64,000 bases of DNA, from the NCBI GenBank assembly GCA_016872605.1, contig VGZI01000005.1, positions 27,773 through 91,772 of the forward strand, read 5' to 3'. Under the pieces are notes generated by a model. The model made no database searches. It had not been told where the DNA came from and worked only from the letters and a program-made list of their open reading frames with translations. The position numbers and the translations under genes are program-made. This document shows, in pieces, positions 50,416 to 59,666 of the stretch (position 1 is the stretch's first letter; the number at the start of each line of letters is the position of its first letter). This DNA is from Planctomycetota bacterium (lineage in GTDB: Bacteria > Planctomycetota > Planctomycetia > Gemmatales > Gemmataceae).

Positions 50416-52157
50416 CTTCGGCGGGCGACGAATACGATGCCGTCGGTCTGGTAGTTCCACACCTGTTGGTTGCCGTTGAACTCGTACACCTGGCGCTGGT
50501 TGTAGCTGGTGACCAGGCTATTGCCGTTGGGCAGGCGAACGACGGAGTTGGGCCAGGCAATCTGGATGGGGTTGCCGACCTGGGCGCCGCTCTCGTTGTA
50601 CTCGACCACGCGCTGATTGTTGTAATGCGGCACGATGATATTGCCGTTGGGCAGGATCTCCATGCTGCCGAAGAGCATCTGCACCGCCGTGATCGTGAAC
50701 GATTTCTTGATCTCTTTGGTCCGGCTGTCCATGCGGAGGTACATGGCGTTGCCTTGATTGGGATTGTTGGTGATCATGACGACTTCGCCGGTGGGGAGCT
50801 TCTTGGCCCGCATGATGTCTTGGACGGGGCGCTGATAGCTCCAGACTTCGTTCTTGTTGCGATCGACTTCGACGAGCCGGGCCTGCATGGCGATGAACGT
50901 GTTGCCATTGGTCAGTCGCTGGACGGAGAAGGGGTTGCCGCCGCAATTGTATTCCCACTTGACGTCGCCCTTGAGATCGCGTTCGGTGACTTTGTGGGCT
51001 TGATACTCGGCGACGAGAACGCGCGAACCAGCGAGAACGTGGGCGTCGACGGGATAGCCGGCGGGGAGAGTGATTTTCCAGCGGGTGTTTTTCTCTTTGT
51101 CGAGTTCGAAGATTTCGCCGACGTTGCCCGTGCCGCCCGGTCCGATGCGGTTGTTGTGCTGCACGATGAGGGTGTAGCCGAGGAAGACGTTCGCCTCGGA
51201 GAGCTTGGTCATGTCGATCGTCTTTTCGCCGGTGTACCATTTATGCCAGGCGTCGCGGCACGCTTTGCGCCCCGCGGGGTCATTGCCCAGCCCCACCGCC
51301 GGCGCCTTGTCGCCCGCCAAGCGGAGGAGCGCTTCCTCGACCGGCCAGAGCTGGTTTGGCGACAACTCGCCAAGCAGCTCGATCATCACCGGCACGACCT
51401 CCTTGTCCTCCAAGGACAGCATCGCCATGCAGACGCGATAGCGCACCGTCACGTCCTTGTCGGACAACAGCTTCTTGACCAAAGGCAACTCGGCCTTCGC
51501 CCCGGCCCGCGCCAATGCTTCGCCGGCGCCGGCCCGCTTGATCGGCACAGCATCTTCAAGCGACTTCAGCACGATCGGCTCCACTCGGCCCTGCACCACG
51601 GCCACCGCGCCGAGCGCCTTGCAAATCTCATCGACTACCATCGGGTCCTTGGCAAACGGCAAGAACTCCAGCAATCGCTCGGCCGACCCTGCGGGCTTGA
51701 GCTTGGCGACGATCCGAGCGGCGGCCACTTGCAGCGTAGGCTCCGCCTTCAATTCGATGCGGTGTTTCAGGTCGGCCACGCGCTTGCGAATCTCCAGGTC
51801 GGGGTCGCTTTCGCCCTCCTTGATCGCGTCCATCGCATAGCTGCCTAGTTCGACAAGGGCCGTGAAAGCCCTTTCGCGGGCGGCGAAATCCTCATCGCCG
51901 AGTAGTTTGACCATGGCCGTCACTTCTTTGGGCCCCGGCTGTTTCTGCGTTTTTTTGCGGAAGTACTCGAGGAGATCGGGCCCGTCCCCCTTGAAGCCGT
52001 TCTCGCGCACGACTTTCAAATCGTCCTTGAACGTGTCGGCGTCGGCGGGCTGCTTGACCGGCGGGTCCTTGACGTCTTTGCCCTGTTGCGTCACGCCCCA
52101 GCCGGTGAAGAGCCCAAGACACACGAACATCGCCAGTGCGAATCGCTGGTAAAACAT
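50412..52157 (-). CDS. HEAT-repeat plus beta-propeller exported protein (paralogue 3)
   Basis: The product has 581 residues; ATG 52157. Signal peptide about 1-24. HEAT repeats about 65-300 (RAGAGEALARAGAKAELPLVKKLL, with conserved Arg/Asp turn residues), linker WHKWYTGEKTIDMTKL, then propeller blades about 350-575 (VQRLTNGNTFIAMQARLVEVD, ILPNGNIIVPHYNNQRVVEYN, RLPNGNSLVTSYNQRQVYEFN). First of the three-gene tandem array. Propeller blades of this kind usually bind rather than catalyse. The short terminal Arg tail VARRR ends in a stop supplied by a palindrome. Confidence 0.85.
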   Translation of the reverse strand: MFYQRFALAMFVCLGLFTGWGVTQQGKDVKDPPVKQPADADTFKDDLKVVRENGFKGDGPDLLEYFRKKTQKQPGPKEVTAMVKLLGDEDFAARERAFTALVELGSYAMDAIKEGESDPDLEIRKRVADLKHRIELKAEPTLQVAAARIVAKLKPAGSAERLLEFLPFAKDPMVVDEICKALGAVAVVQGRVEPIVLKSLEDAVPIKRAGAGEALARAGAKAELPLVKKLLSDKDVTVRYRVCMAMLSLEDKEVVPVMIELLGELSPNQLWPVEEALLRLAGDKAPAVGLGNDPAGRKACRDAWHKWYTGEKTIDMTKLSEANVFLGYTLIVQHNNRIGPGGTGNVGEIFELDKEKNTRWKITLPAGYPVDAHVLAGSRVLVAEYQAHKVTERDLKGDVKWEYNCGGNPFSVQRLTNGNTFIAMQARLVEVDRNKNEVWSYQRPVQDIMRAKKLPTGEVVMITNNPNQGNAMYLRMDSRTKEIKKSFTITAVQMLFGSMEILPNGNIIVPHYNNQRVVEYNESGAQVGNPIQIAWPNSVVRLPNGNSLVTSYNQRQVYEFNGNQQVWNYQTDGIVFVARRR

Positions 52158-52246
52158 GATGACTTCTCAATGCAATGGGAAAGCTCAGTTTCGTCGTATA
52201 GCCTTACTGTAGCAACCATTTCGGCAAAGATAAAGGGAGAAAGCTT

Positions 52247-52343
52247 TGGAGTGCGGCGGCTCGACGCCGCTTTCTTTCTTTTCTTTGAGCGATCAAATTG
52301 CCTTCGAAAAAAAGAAAGCGGCATCGAGCCGCCGCACTCCAAA
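52247..52343. repeat. Long snapback repeat (TTTGGAGTGCGGCGGCTCGACGCC type)
   Basis: The left arm (52247-52280, ggagtgcggcggctcgacgcc...) and the right arm (52309-52343) are nearly perfect inverted copies, together able to form a hairpin of about 30 pairs. It creates a spurious N-terminal extension on the following open frame. Structure is like a MITE or large REP. Confidence 0.8.
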
Positions 52344-52419
52344 TACGTTGCCATTCCGCGCGCCAAGCCCTATTGTTCCCATGACGAATCTCGACGCCGT
52401 TTCGAACAGGACAAAGCCG

Positions 52420-52857
52420 ATGGAACCGACGCCGGACCCAGGGATATTGCACACGCTGATCGTCTTGGCGAAGACGCTGGGCACGCTGATGATGCAGCTG
52501 GCCGGGCTGGGCCTACATTGGCTCTTGTGGATTCTTTGGGCCGCGTGGTGGTTGGGAGGCGTCAACGCCAAGAAGATGCGCTACGTCCTGGCTAGCGGCG
52601 GCTGGGCGCCAGCGGTGTTGTTGATTGTTGTTGTCGCTATCGTTTGGTCGCGCATCGATCCCAGCCCGTGCCCTTCGTGCGGCCTGCCGACGTTTTGGTG
52701 GCAACTCGGCTACGTCAGCCTCCTCGCGGGCAGCGCCCTCTTTTTCGGCTGGCTCCAATGCGTTTTCCACTGGACCCCGCACGACATCAACCTCGACCCG
52801 CCGACGCATTCGCATGGGCCTGGGCATGGGCACGGACACGGGCATGAACAACATTAG
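52420..52857 (+). CDS. Small membrane protein with His-rich C-terminal tail
   Basis: The product has 145 residues. Start ATG 52420 (AGGA upstream); an in-frame ATG at 52381 would add 13 residues and the frame beyond that only translates the snapback repeat. Three hydrophobic segments (about 20-45, 60-75, 95-115). A CPSC pair (PSPCPSCGLPT) lies between the last two. The C-terminus is Gly/His-rich (HSHGPGHGHGHGHEQH), a typical Zn/Ni/Cu-binding tail. No known family recognised. Convergent to nothing and upstream of rpsB by 149 bases. Confidence 0.72.
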   Translation: MEPTPDPGILHTLIVLAKTLGTLMMQLAGLGLHWLLWILWAAWWLGGVNAKKMRYVLASGGWAPAVLLIVVVAIVWSRIDPSPCPSCGLPTFWWQLGYVSLLAGSALFFGWLQCVFHWTPHDINLDPPTHSHGPGHGHGHGHEQH

Positions 52858-52908
52858 GCACTACGCCGCTCGGCTCGCCTAGCGACGATCGACATTCGCC
52901 GTTCCCTC

Positions 52909-52937
52909 TTTCCTCACGGTCCTTTCGCTCCTATAAT
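52909..52937 (+). promoter_or_regulatory. Candidate promoter of rpsB
   Basis: A perfect TATAAT (52932-52937) with a weak -35 (tttcct, 52909-52914) 17 bases before. Start near 52944, giving a leader of about 60 bases before the rpsB GTG. Many bacteria control rpsB-tsf at this position by the S2 leader; a fold was not tested. Confidence 0.4.
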
Positions 52938-53006
52938 AATTGTCCTTAACATTCTCCGTATCCAACCTGCGACGCCGCGTGCGTCCAGCCCGAGGAGGTG
53001 CCTTGC

Positions 53007-53855
53007 GTGGCGATCGTTCAAGTTCAGGAGCTCGTTGAAGCCGGCGTTCACTTTGGTCATCGCGCCAGCCGCTGGAACCCCAAGATGCGGCCCTATATTT
53101 ACGGCAAGCGAAATCTCATCCACATCATCGACTTGCGCGAAACGGTGCGCGGCCTACTGCGAGCGTACAAGTTTCTCGCCAAGGTCGCCAGCCGGGGCAG
53201 CCTCGTGGTATTCGTCGGCACGAAACGGCAGGCCAAGGAAGCCATCGAACGCGAAGCGGGGCGTTGCAAGATGCCCTACGTCAACGAACGCTGGCTGGGC
53301 GGCACGCTCACGAACTATCGCACCATCCGCGACCGCCTGAAACGCCTCACTGAGCTCGAAGCCATGTGGCTCCCGCACGGGGAAAAGGCCGACAAGGTCG
53401 ATCTCGTCGCCTATATGAAGACGATGCTCAACGAGACCGGCCGGCTTGACTTGACCAAGGCGCCCGAGTCGGCGTTGATCCGCACCTATTCCAAGAAGAT
53501 GGTTTCGCAGCTTACGCGCGAATGGACCAAGATCAATCGCAACCTGCAGGGCATCCGCGAGATGAATCGCCTGCCCGACGCGATGGTCGTGGTCGATCCG
53601 AAGCGCGAAGAGATCGCCGTTAAAGAAGCGCACCGAATGGGCGTGACCACCGTGGCGCTGATCGACACCGACAGCGATCCCGATACGGTCGATCTCCCCG
53701 TCCCGGGCAACGACGACAGCATTCGCTCGATCGAGTTGATGATGGCCAAACTGGCCGACGCGGTGAACGAAGGCCGAGCGTCGCTGCCGCCCGAAGCCGG
53801 CCGTGGCGGCCGCCCCGGCGCGAACCCCAAAGCCCCGGCGCCGGTCGTATCGTAA
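53007..53855 (+). CDS. rpsB: 30S ribosomal protein S2
   Basis: The product has 282 residues; start GTG 53007, eight bases after GAGGAGG (a nearer GTG at 52998 overlaps the ribosome site itself). Family motifs: [81 protein letters not shown] [11 protein letters not shown] and [13 protein letters not shown]. Slight C-terminal extension rich in Gly/Pro/Ala. Part of the conserved rpsB-tsf pair. Cytoplasmic ribosome assembly. Confidence 0.97.
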   Translation: MAIVQVQELVEAGVHFGHRASRWNPKMRPYIYGKRNLIHIIDLRETVRGLLRAYKFLAKVASRGSLVVFVGTKRQAKEAIEREAGRCKMPYVNERWLGGTLTNYRTIRDRLKRLTELEAMWLPHGEKADKVDLVAYMKTMLNETGRLDLTKAPESALIRTYSKKMVSQLTREWTKINRNLQGIREMNRLPDAMVVVDPKREEIAVKEAHRMGVTTVALIDTDSDPDTVDLPVPGNDDSIRSIELMMAKLADAVNEGRASLPPEAGRGGRPGANPKAPAPVVS

Positions 53856-53862
53856 GAGATTC

Positions 53863-53976
53863 AACCACAGATGAACACAGATAAACACAGATCAGAGAAT
53901 TGGTAGTCGCCATTCATCTAGATTGGCGCGGTCTAAGCTCTTTTCTATCTGTGTCCATCTGTGTTCATCTGTGGTT
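53863..53976. repeat. Inverted 'aaccacagatgaacacag' hitchhiker repeats between rpsB and tsf
   Basis: aaccacagatgaacacagat... (53863-53892) is inverted at 53948-53976. Repeats of this type are found in many unrelated bacteria and appear to be junk. It fills the rpsB-tsf spacer. A related remnant lies at 32839 and 33411. Confidence 0.75.
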
Positions 53977-53997
53977 CTGTATTTTCAGGAGAGAACC

Positions 53998-54843
53998 ATG
54001 GCCATTTCCGCGAATGATGTCAAAACACTGCGCGACCGCACCAACGCGCCGATGATGGAATGCAAAACCGCCCTCACCGAGACCGGCGGCGACATGGAGA
54101 AAGCCGTCGAATGGCTACGCAAGAAAGCCGGCAGCAAAGTCGCAACTTTCGCCGCCCGTGAAACCGCCGAGGGACGCATCGGTGTCTACCTCGATCGCGA
54201 CGCCAAATGCGGCGCTATCGTCGAGATCCGCTGCGAGACCGCGCCGGTCGCCAAGACCGACCAGTTCATCCAGCTCACGGCCGAAATCGCCAAGCAGGTC
54301 GCGGTCAACAATCCAGCGAGTGTTGACGACCTCCTGAAGCAGCCGAGCCTGGCGCAGCCGAATAAGACGATCGCCGACCGCGTGATGGACGTGTTCCAGC
54401 TCATCCGCGAAAACATGAAGCCGCACCGCTTCGTGCGGTTCACCGGCCTGGTTGGCGACTATCTGCATCACGACGGCTCCGTCGGCGTGCTGCTCTTGGT
54501 CGAGGGTGCAACTGCCGATCCGCAGGTGCTGCGCGACGTGTGCATGCACATCGCCGCCCGCAATCCAGTGTCGGGTACCAAGGACGACGTGCCGGCCGCC
54601 ACGCTCACGAAGGAAACGGAAATCGCCCGCGAGCAGACGATGAACGATCCCAAGAATAAGAGCAAGCCGCCGCAGATTCTCGAAAAGATCATCGAAGGCA
54701 AGATGAAGACCTGGCTTGCCGAAAACGTGCTCGTCGATCAACCGTTCGTCAAGGACGACTCAAAGACGGTGGGCCAGCTGTTGTCGTCCAAAGGACTGAA
54801 GCTCGTCAAGTTCGTCCGCTATCGCGTCGGCGATGTGAGTTGA
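53998..54843 (+). CDS. tsf: Translation elongation factor Ts
   Basis: The product has 281 residues; ATG 53998 after AGGAGA. Nucleotide exchange factor for EF-Tu. N-terminal UBA-like domain AISANDVKTLRDRTNAPMMECK (the TGAGMM-like site is here TNAPMMECK), KAVEWLRKKA, coiled coil and core domain with ARETAEGRIGVYLD, and C-terminal LVDQPFVKDDSKTVGQLL. Length normal. Separated from rpsB only by a repeat, so co-transcription is likely. Confidence 0.96.
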   Translation: MAISANDVKTLRDRTNAPMMECKTALTETGGDMEKAVEWLRKKAGSKVATFAARETAEGRIGVYLDRDAKCGAIVEIRCETAPVAKTDQFIQLTAEIAKQVAVNNPASVDDLLKQPSLAQPNKTIADRVMDVFQLIRENMKPHRFVRFTGLVGDYLHHDGSVGVLLLVEGATADPQVLRDVCMHIAARNPVSGTKDDVPAATLTKETEIAREQTMNDPKNKSKPPQILEKIIEGKMKTWLAENVLVDQPFVKDDSKTVGQLLSSKGLKLVKFVRYRVGDVS

Positions 54844-54858
54844 CCTGTGCGCTCTCCG

Positions 54859-54917
54859 TCAGAGCCCGAAACGTCACCGAGGTTCACTCGATCCCTCGCG
54901 AACGCTTCGGGCTCTGA
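54859..54917. repeat. Palindrome with tcagagcccgaa arms after tsf
   Basis: tcagagcccgaa (54859-54870) is inverted at 54906-54917; family of 23258-23315. Possible transcript end of rpsB-tsf but no T tract. Confidence 0.55.
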
Positions 54918-54983
54918 TCGTTTCATGCCCGACCGCCGCGCCATCCCGCCCGCCTCGGTAGTGCAATTCTCAGCGACGTGCTT

Positions 54984-56266
54984 TCAACCGACCACGGCGC
55001 GAATCGGCTCCCCGTCCCGAACGATCGGCGTCGGCTGGCCGTTCGGCGCGGCATAGTACTTGTGTGGGTCGATGCCCAGCAGCGCATAGATTGTGCACGC
55101 GAAGTCGGCCGGGCTGTAGCTGCGATCGGTGACATAGGCGGCATTACGGTCGGTCGCTCCGTAGATGAGCCCCCCCGGTACGCCGCCTCCTGCCAACATG
55201 ATCGACATCGCTTGAGGCCAATGGTCGCGCCCCGCCTGCGGATTGATTCGGGGCGTTCGGCCGAACTCGCCGAACATCATGATCAGCGTGTCGTCCATAG
55301 GCCCCGATCGCGCAAGTCTTCGATCAAGGTGCTGACGGCCAAGTCGACGACCGGCAGGTTCTCGCGCAAGCGGCGGAAGTTTGCTTCGTGCGTGTCCCAG
55401 CCGACCGGCTCGCTGATCGTCACGAAGCGGACGCCGGCCTCGACGAGGCGGCGGGCCAACATCAGGCGCTGACCGAGTTTGTTGCGTCCGTAGCGATCGC
55501 GCACGGTGGTCGGCTCCTGCTCGACGTCGAAAGCGCGCCGCGTTGCGGGCGACTGGATGATCGAATAGGCGTCCTGGTGGAACCGATCAAGCCCTCGCAA
55601 CACGTCGGGGCGCTCGGTCAACTCATCGAAGCAGCGACTGGTGTCGTCCAGCAGCTGCCGACGGCGCTCGAAACGCGCCAAATCGATGTCGCGCGGCATC
55701 GCCAAGGCGCGGACGCGGAAATCGCGGTCGTTGGGGTCGGCCTGCGTCGCGAACGATTGCCAGGCGGCGCCAAGAAATCCCGAGTTGGGTCCTTCGCTCG
55801 GCTCCGACGGAATCGCCACCGCTGTCGGAATACCCGGTCGCGATTCGGTCTCGCGCTTGACGACGGCTGACCAGGTCGGGTGAAAAATCGTTGGGTTCGG
55901 CGGGTTGCCGCTGCCCAGCATGTACATGCTGCCTGGGTTGTGGTCGGGAATGTGATGGTTGACGCCGCGCAGAATGGTCATGCGCTGCACCAGACGCGCC
56001 AGCCGCGGCATCAGTTCGCAGATCCGATAGCCGGGCAGCGCCGTGGCGATTGGGCTGAATTCGCTGCGGTTCTCCGAAGCGCAATCCGGCTTCATGTCCC
56101 ACATGTCTTGGTGCGGCGGCCCGCCTTGCTGCCAAATGAAGATGACGTTCTTCGTGCGCGTCGCACGGCGGTTCTGGGCTTGCGCATGCAAAAGCGTCGG
56201 CAGCGTCAGACCGGCAAGACCGGCGCCGCCCAGTTTCAGAAGGTTCCGACGAGATATCTTCAGCAT
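54984..56266 (-). pseudogene. DUF1501 family protein, frameshifted
   Basis: ATG 56266 opens a twin-arginine leader (KISRRNLLKLGGAGLAGLTL). DUF1501 features follow (IWQQGGPPHQDMWDMKPD, GVRFVTISEPVGWDTHEANF). Near 55300 the frame reads ...DLRDRGLWTTR and stops at 55283, while another frame (from 55298) continues with DDTLIMMFGEFGRTPRINPQAGRDHWP, the expected family continuation, through GGLIYGATDRNAAYVTDRSYS to 54984. One base more or two bases fewer at about 55295-55303 would restore it. The upstream DUF1549/DUF1553 gene is also broken, so the pair is probably inactive, unless these are assembly errors. Confidence 0.82.
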
Positions 56267-56368
56267 GTTGCGCCCCCCCAATCGATTCCGACTGCATTGA
56301 GCACTGGGTCAAAAACGTCAGAAAAACGCCTGACGCAGTGTCGATCACGTAATCCTATCACGATCGCA

Positions 56369-58723
56369 TCAATGATTAACCACAAAATCGTGGCGATTCA
56401 ATAGCGACCACATCACGTCTTGGTACCCTTCCAGCCGCGACCCCGCCAGCCGTACGTGCTTCAACGAACGGTCGATTTCCGTCGGCGTCGGGTAGCGCGT
56501 CAGGGTCCATAGGTACAGCTCCTCGACGAGTCGGCGATCATCCGCCATGGCGTCGACCAGGTTCTTCAATCGGCCTTTCGGATCGTGAATCTTGCCCAGC
56601 AGCTTCTCGTCGTTGAACAAGTACAGCGTTTGGCTTAAGGACGCGGCGCCGGAACGTTCACAGTCGCAATTCTGCACGCGCAGCGGCCGGCCGAAGATCT
56701 GCAGCACATACGCGTCGTCGCCTCCCATGCGCGACAGCGCCAGCTCAGCCGCCTTGATGCCCTCGCGCGGCGTGCCGAATCGCTTGCTGAACCTGACGGG
56801 CGTCCCGGTCACCTGGGCTATCGCATCGACGGCCTGCTCGGCGTCCAATCGTCGCAGCAGCCGATGCGAGTAATGGCGTTCGTCCTTGGCGTTGGTCGCA
56901 TTCGTGCGCCAGTCGCGCTGGTACGCCAATGTCGTCAGAATCCGGCGATGAAGGCGGCGCAGATCGAACTTGTGCTCGATGAAGTCGCGGGCGAGTTCAT
57001 CCAGCACGTCCGGGTGGGTCGCGGGGTTCGCCGCTGCCTGCGAATCAGCCGGTTCGATCAACCCTCGGCCCAGGTAGAACGCCCACACGCGGTTGACGAG
57101 GGCGCGGGCGAAATACGGATTGTCCTTGGAGGTCATCCATTGCCACAACTCCTTGCGCGGATCGACGTCGTCTTTGACGACGATATTCGCGCCGCCGAGC
57201 AGTCGAGCCGACAACGGTTGTTGCGTCTCAGGATCAACGAACGTCTCGACCGGCGTGGGCTGCACGTGCACGCCGCTGAGATTGACCTTGGCGGCTTTGA
57301 GCTTCGGGTCGACCCCGGCGATGTGCGTGTGAGCGAATGTCATCGCGAAGCCGAAGAAATCGCCTTGCGACCAGCGGTCATTGGGATGTTTGTGACACTG
57401 GGCGCACTCGAGGCGGACGCCAAGAAACGTTGTTGCGACGCGGAGGGCGACTTTCTTGGAGTCGATGATGCGAGGCTTTTCCCGCGTGTGAATCAGATTG
57501 GAGTGAAAGAAGTCGAGCGAGTTGCGCGTGGCATACCCCACTTGCCACGGCTTCTTGCCATCGGAAGCCGGCGCCTTCGTTCCCTTTGCCTGTTTCTTTT
57601 CCTCGGCGATTCGCTTTTGATCTGCCAGGATTTGCTACGGCTCGCGATCGTCGGCTGCTGTCGCGCAAATCACGCCGTAGGCGATCTTGTCCCACGGCCA
57701 GTTCGCTTCGAGCTTGTTGCGAAACCAATCGTGAAATTGATAGACGCCATCGCCCAAGAAGCGATCGTCGGCGCCGGTCATGTCACACATCCGCCCCGCC
57801 CAGGTCGCAGCGTGAAGCGGGTGCGCAAGGAGCCGATCGATCACTCGGGTCCGTTTGCCCGGCGCTGGATCGCTCAAGAAGGAGCGAACCTCGTCCGGCG
57901 TTGGAAGCTGGCCGATCACATCCAAGTAGACGCGACGCAGGAACGTCAGGTCGTCGCAAACCGGCGACGGCACGATGTTCAGTTTGGCCATGCGCGACAA
58001 CAACAGTTTGTCAACGATATCGGTAGGCGTTTCGGCCGGCGCCTTGACGTTGGGATTGGCCGCATAGGGAGCCAAGATCGTCGCAAAACCGACCTGACCC
58101 GCATAATGCGCAAGGATGGCCGTGTCGCCTGGAAGCTTGACGGCGACGATCCCGTCAGCGTCGGCGTTGGCCGTGCTCGGATCGAGCGACTCGAACCGCG
58201 CGAACTTGGTCACGTCGTCTTCAACACCCGTGGACAGCCTGGCGAACACCTTCAGTCGCCGCGCCTCACTCGGCGTTTTCGCTGTCGCCGTGATGATCAC
58301 CGACGCCGGTTCGATGCGCAGACTCACGACTTTCGCTTCCTTGCCGGTATCGTAGCGAGCGCCGGACGCTATCCACTTCGCTAGTACGTCGTACTGCCAG
58401 CTTCCCTTGCGCAAGCGCACACCGCCCATGTGCTCGACCTGTCCCGTCGGCTTTAACAGGAGCAAGCTCTTTTCGGGATCCTGTGCGCTGAGTCGACGAT
58501 CAAATCCGGTGCGGACGTTCTGATAGTCCATCTCCGGGCTGCCGGCGAAAAGGGACAGGCGAAATCCCCCCTTCCCGGAGAACGAACCGTGACATTGTCC
58601 CGCGCTGCAGCTCAGCTGATAGAGCAACGGCGAAACGTGTCGGCTAAACGATATCTCCTGCGCGCCGGCGCCGGCGGCCGCAAGCCACACGATTCCCAAG
58701 GCGATAAACCATCGCTGCCACAT
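56369..58723 (-). pseudogene. DUF1549/DUF1553 cytochrome-like protein with in-frame TAG
   Basis: ATG 58723 opens a signal peptide (WFIALGIVWLAAAGAGAQE). A heme-like CX4CH motif (CSAGQCHGS), DUF1549 (YDVLAKWIASGARYDTGKEA, FLRRVYLDVIGQLPTPDEVR), then TAG at 57637-57635. The same frame continues without other change: QILADQKRIAEEKKQAKGTK, YATRNSLDFFHSNLIHTR, VALRVATTFLGVRLECAQCH (the second heme-like CAQCH), and DUF1553 to a natural end DVMWSLLNRHDFVVNH. Glu (GAG) would fit at the TAG. These genes normally pair with DUF1501 as here. Function in planctomycetes is unknown. Whether this is real decay or an error cannot be decided from one sequence. Confidence 0.82.
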
Positions 58724-58745
58724 TGGCGTCCCCCCGCGGTAATGC

Positions 58746-59168
58746 CTACTTGTCGCGCCGATAGACGGCAAGAAAGAACGGCAGCTCTTTCGACGTCTCG
58801 AATTTCGTCGGCCGCGTCTTCCCGGCAATGTCGTAGCAGACGCGTAACGTGTCCCCCTTTAGTTCGTAGATCGCCAGCATGGTCTTGCCCTTATTCGGAC
58901 CTTCCATGCCGACGATATCGAGCGATTTGGGATTGGCTTTGTCATCGAACTTGAACGTCCCTTTGTCGACGGCTTCTCCGACGGTGACGGTGTATTTCCC
59001 GTCGGTCAAGACGAGCGTCATCGCCTTGAGTTGGGCTTCCGGGAACTTCGCTCCGGCAAATTCCGCGGACATGGGCTTCCACGTGCCCTGCACCGCTTTG
59101 CCGTCCCCTTCTTGACAAAGAGCGGTTGACGCAAAGATGAGGACAATCGCGACGCAGCAACGTTTCAT
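58746..59168 (-). CDS. TIGR03067 domain exported protein
   Basis: The product has 140 residues; ATG 59168 follows AAGGAGATCACG. Signal peptide about 1-18. The TIGR03067 lipocalin-like planctomycete domain is seen in QGTWKPMSAEFAGAKFPEAQL, LVLTDGKYTVTVG, DKGTFKFDDKANPKSLDIVG and YELKGDTLRVCYDIAGKTRPTKF. Family found mainly in Gemmata-like genomes, function unknown. Only 22 bases upstream of the DUF1549 gene start; probably one transcript. Confidence 0.9.
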   Translation of the reverse strand: MKRCCVAIVLIFASTALCQEGDGKAVQGTWKPMSAEFAGAKFPEAQLKAMTLVLTDGKYTVTVGEAVDKGTFKFDDKANPKSLDIVGMEGPNKGKTMLAIYELKGDTLRVCYDIAGKTRPTKFETSKELPFFLAVYRRDK

Positions 59169-59201
59169 TTCGTGATCTCCTTGTTCGACTCAATCGTGTA
59201 G

Positions 59202-59633
59202 TTAAAGGCATAGCGATGCCTTTTCAACCGTTAATGTGGGTTCATCTGGAGTGCCGCCGACCGCGAAAACAACCAACTGTGCGCGCTGAGGCCCCTCAAT
59301 ATCGTTCCACAACACGCGCTGCCCATCCGGCGAAATATGAAAACGCATCAACTGTTTTGTCCAGTAATGTCCGCACGGTTCACCGGGATCCACTTCCGTG
59401 ACAGAAACCTCTTTGCATCCATCCTGATCTTGCTTCCACGCCCGGACAACAACTCCGGCACAAAGCGTTGAAGGCCAATCGGCTTCGAAATGCTCTGTCA
59501 AGTAGATAGCAATTGGAGGATGGCCACTTCCAAACAACCATCCGCCGATCTTGGCAAAAAAACTCGGCGCGTAATAAGATTGCCAACGGCTCTCGGCCCG
59601 CTTGAACAGCAGACGGTGTATTGCGTCGTTCAT
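59202..59633 (-). CDS. Hypothetical protein
   Basis: The product has 143 residues from ATG 59633. No signal peptide or recognised domain. Trp- and Cys-containing beta-rich sequence (AIYLTEHFEADWPSTLCAGVV, FHISPDGQRVLWNDIEGPQRA). Lies in a co-directional run with ThuA-like and TIGR03067 genes at 33-base spacing, suggesting an operon. I cannot assign a function. Confidence 0.65.
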   Translation of the reverse strand: MNDAIHRLLFKRAESRWQSYYAPSFFAKIGGWLFGSGHPPIAIYLTEHFEADWPSTLCAGVVVRAWKQDQDGCKEVSVTEVDPGEPCGHYWTKQLMRFHISPDGQRVLWNDIEGPQRAQLVVFAVGGTPDEPTLTVEKASLCL

Positions 59634-59666
59634 GTTGGCAAGGAATCGTTCTGGAACAAAAGCCGG

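Noticed and set aside
53863..53976. Possible CRISPR or regulatory array between rpsB and tsf
   Set aside because: Only one inverted pair of a common hitchhiker repeat, no regular spacers and no cas genes in the window.
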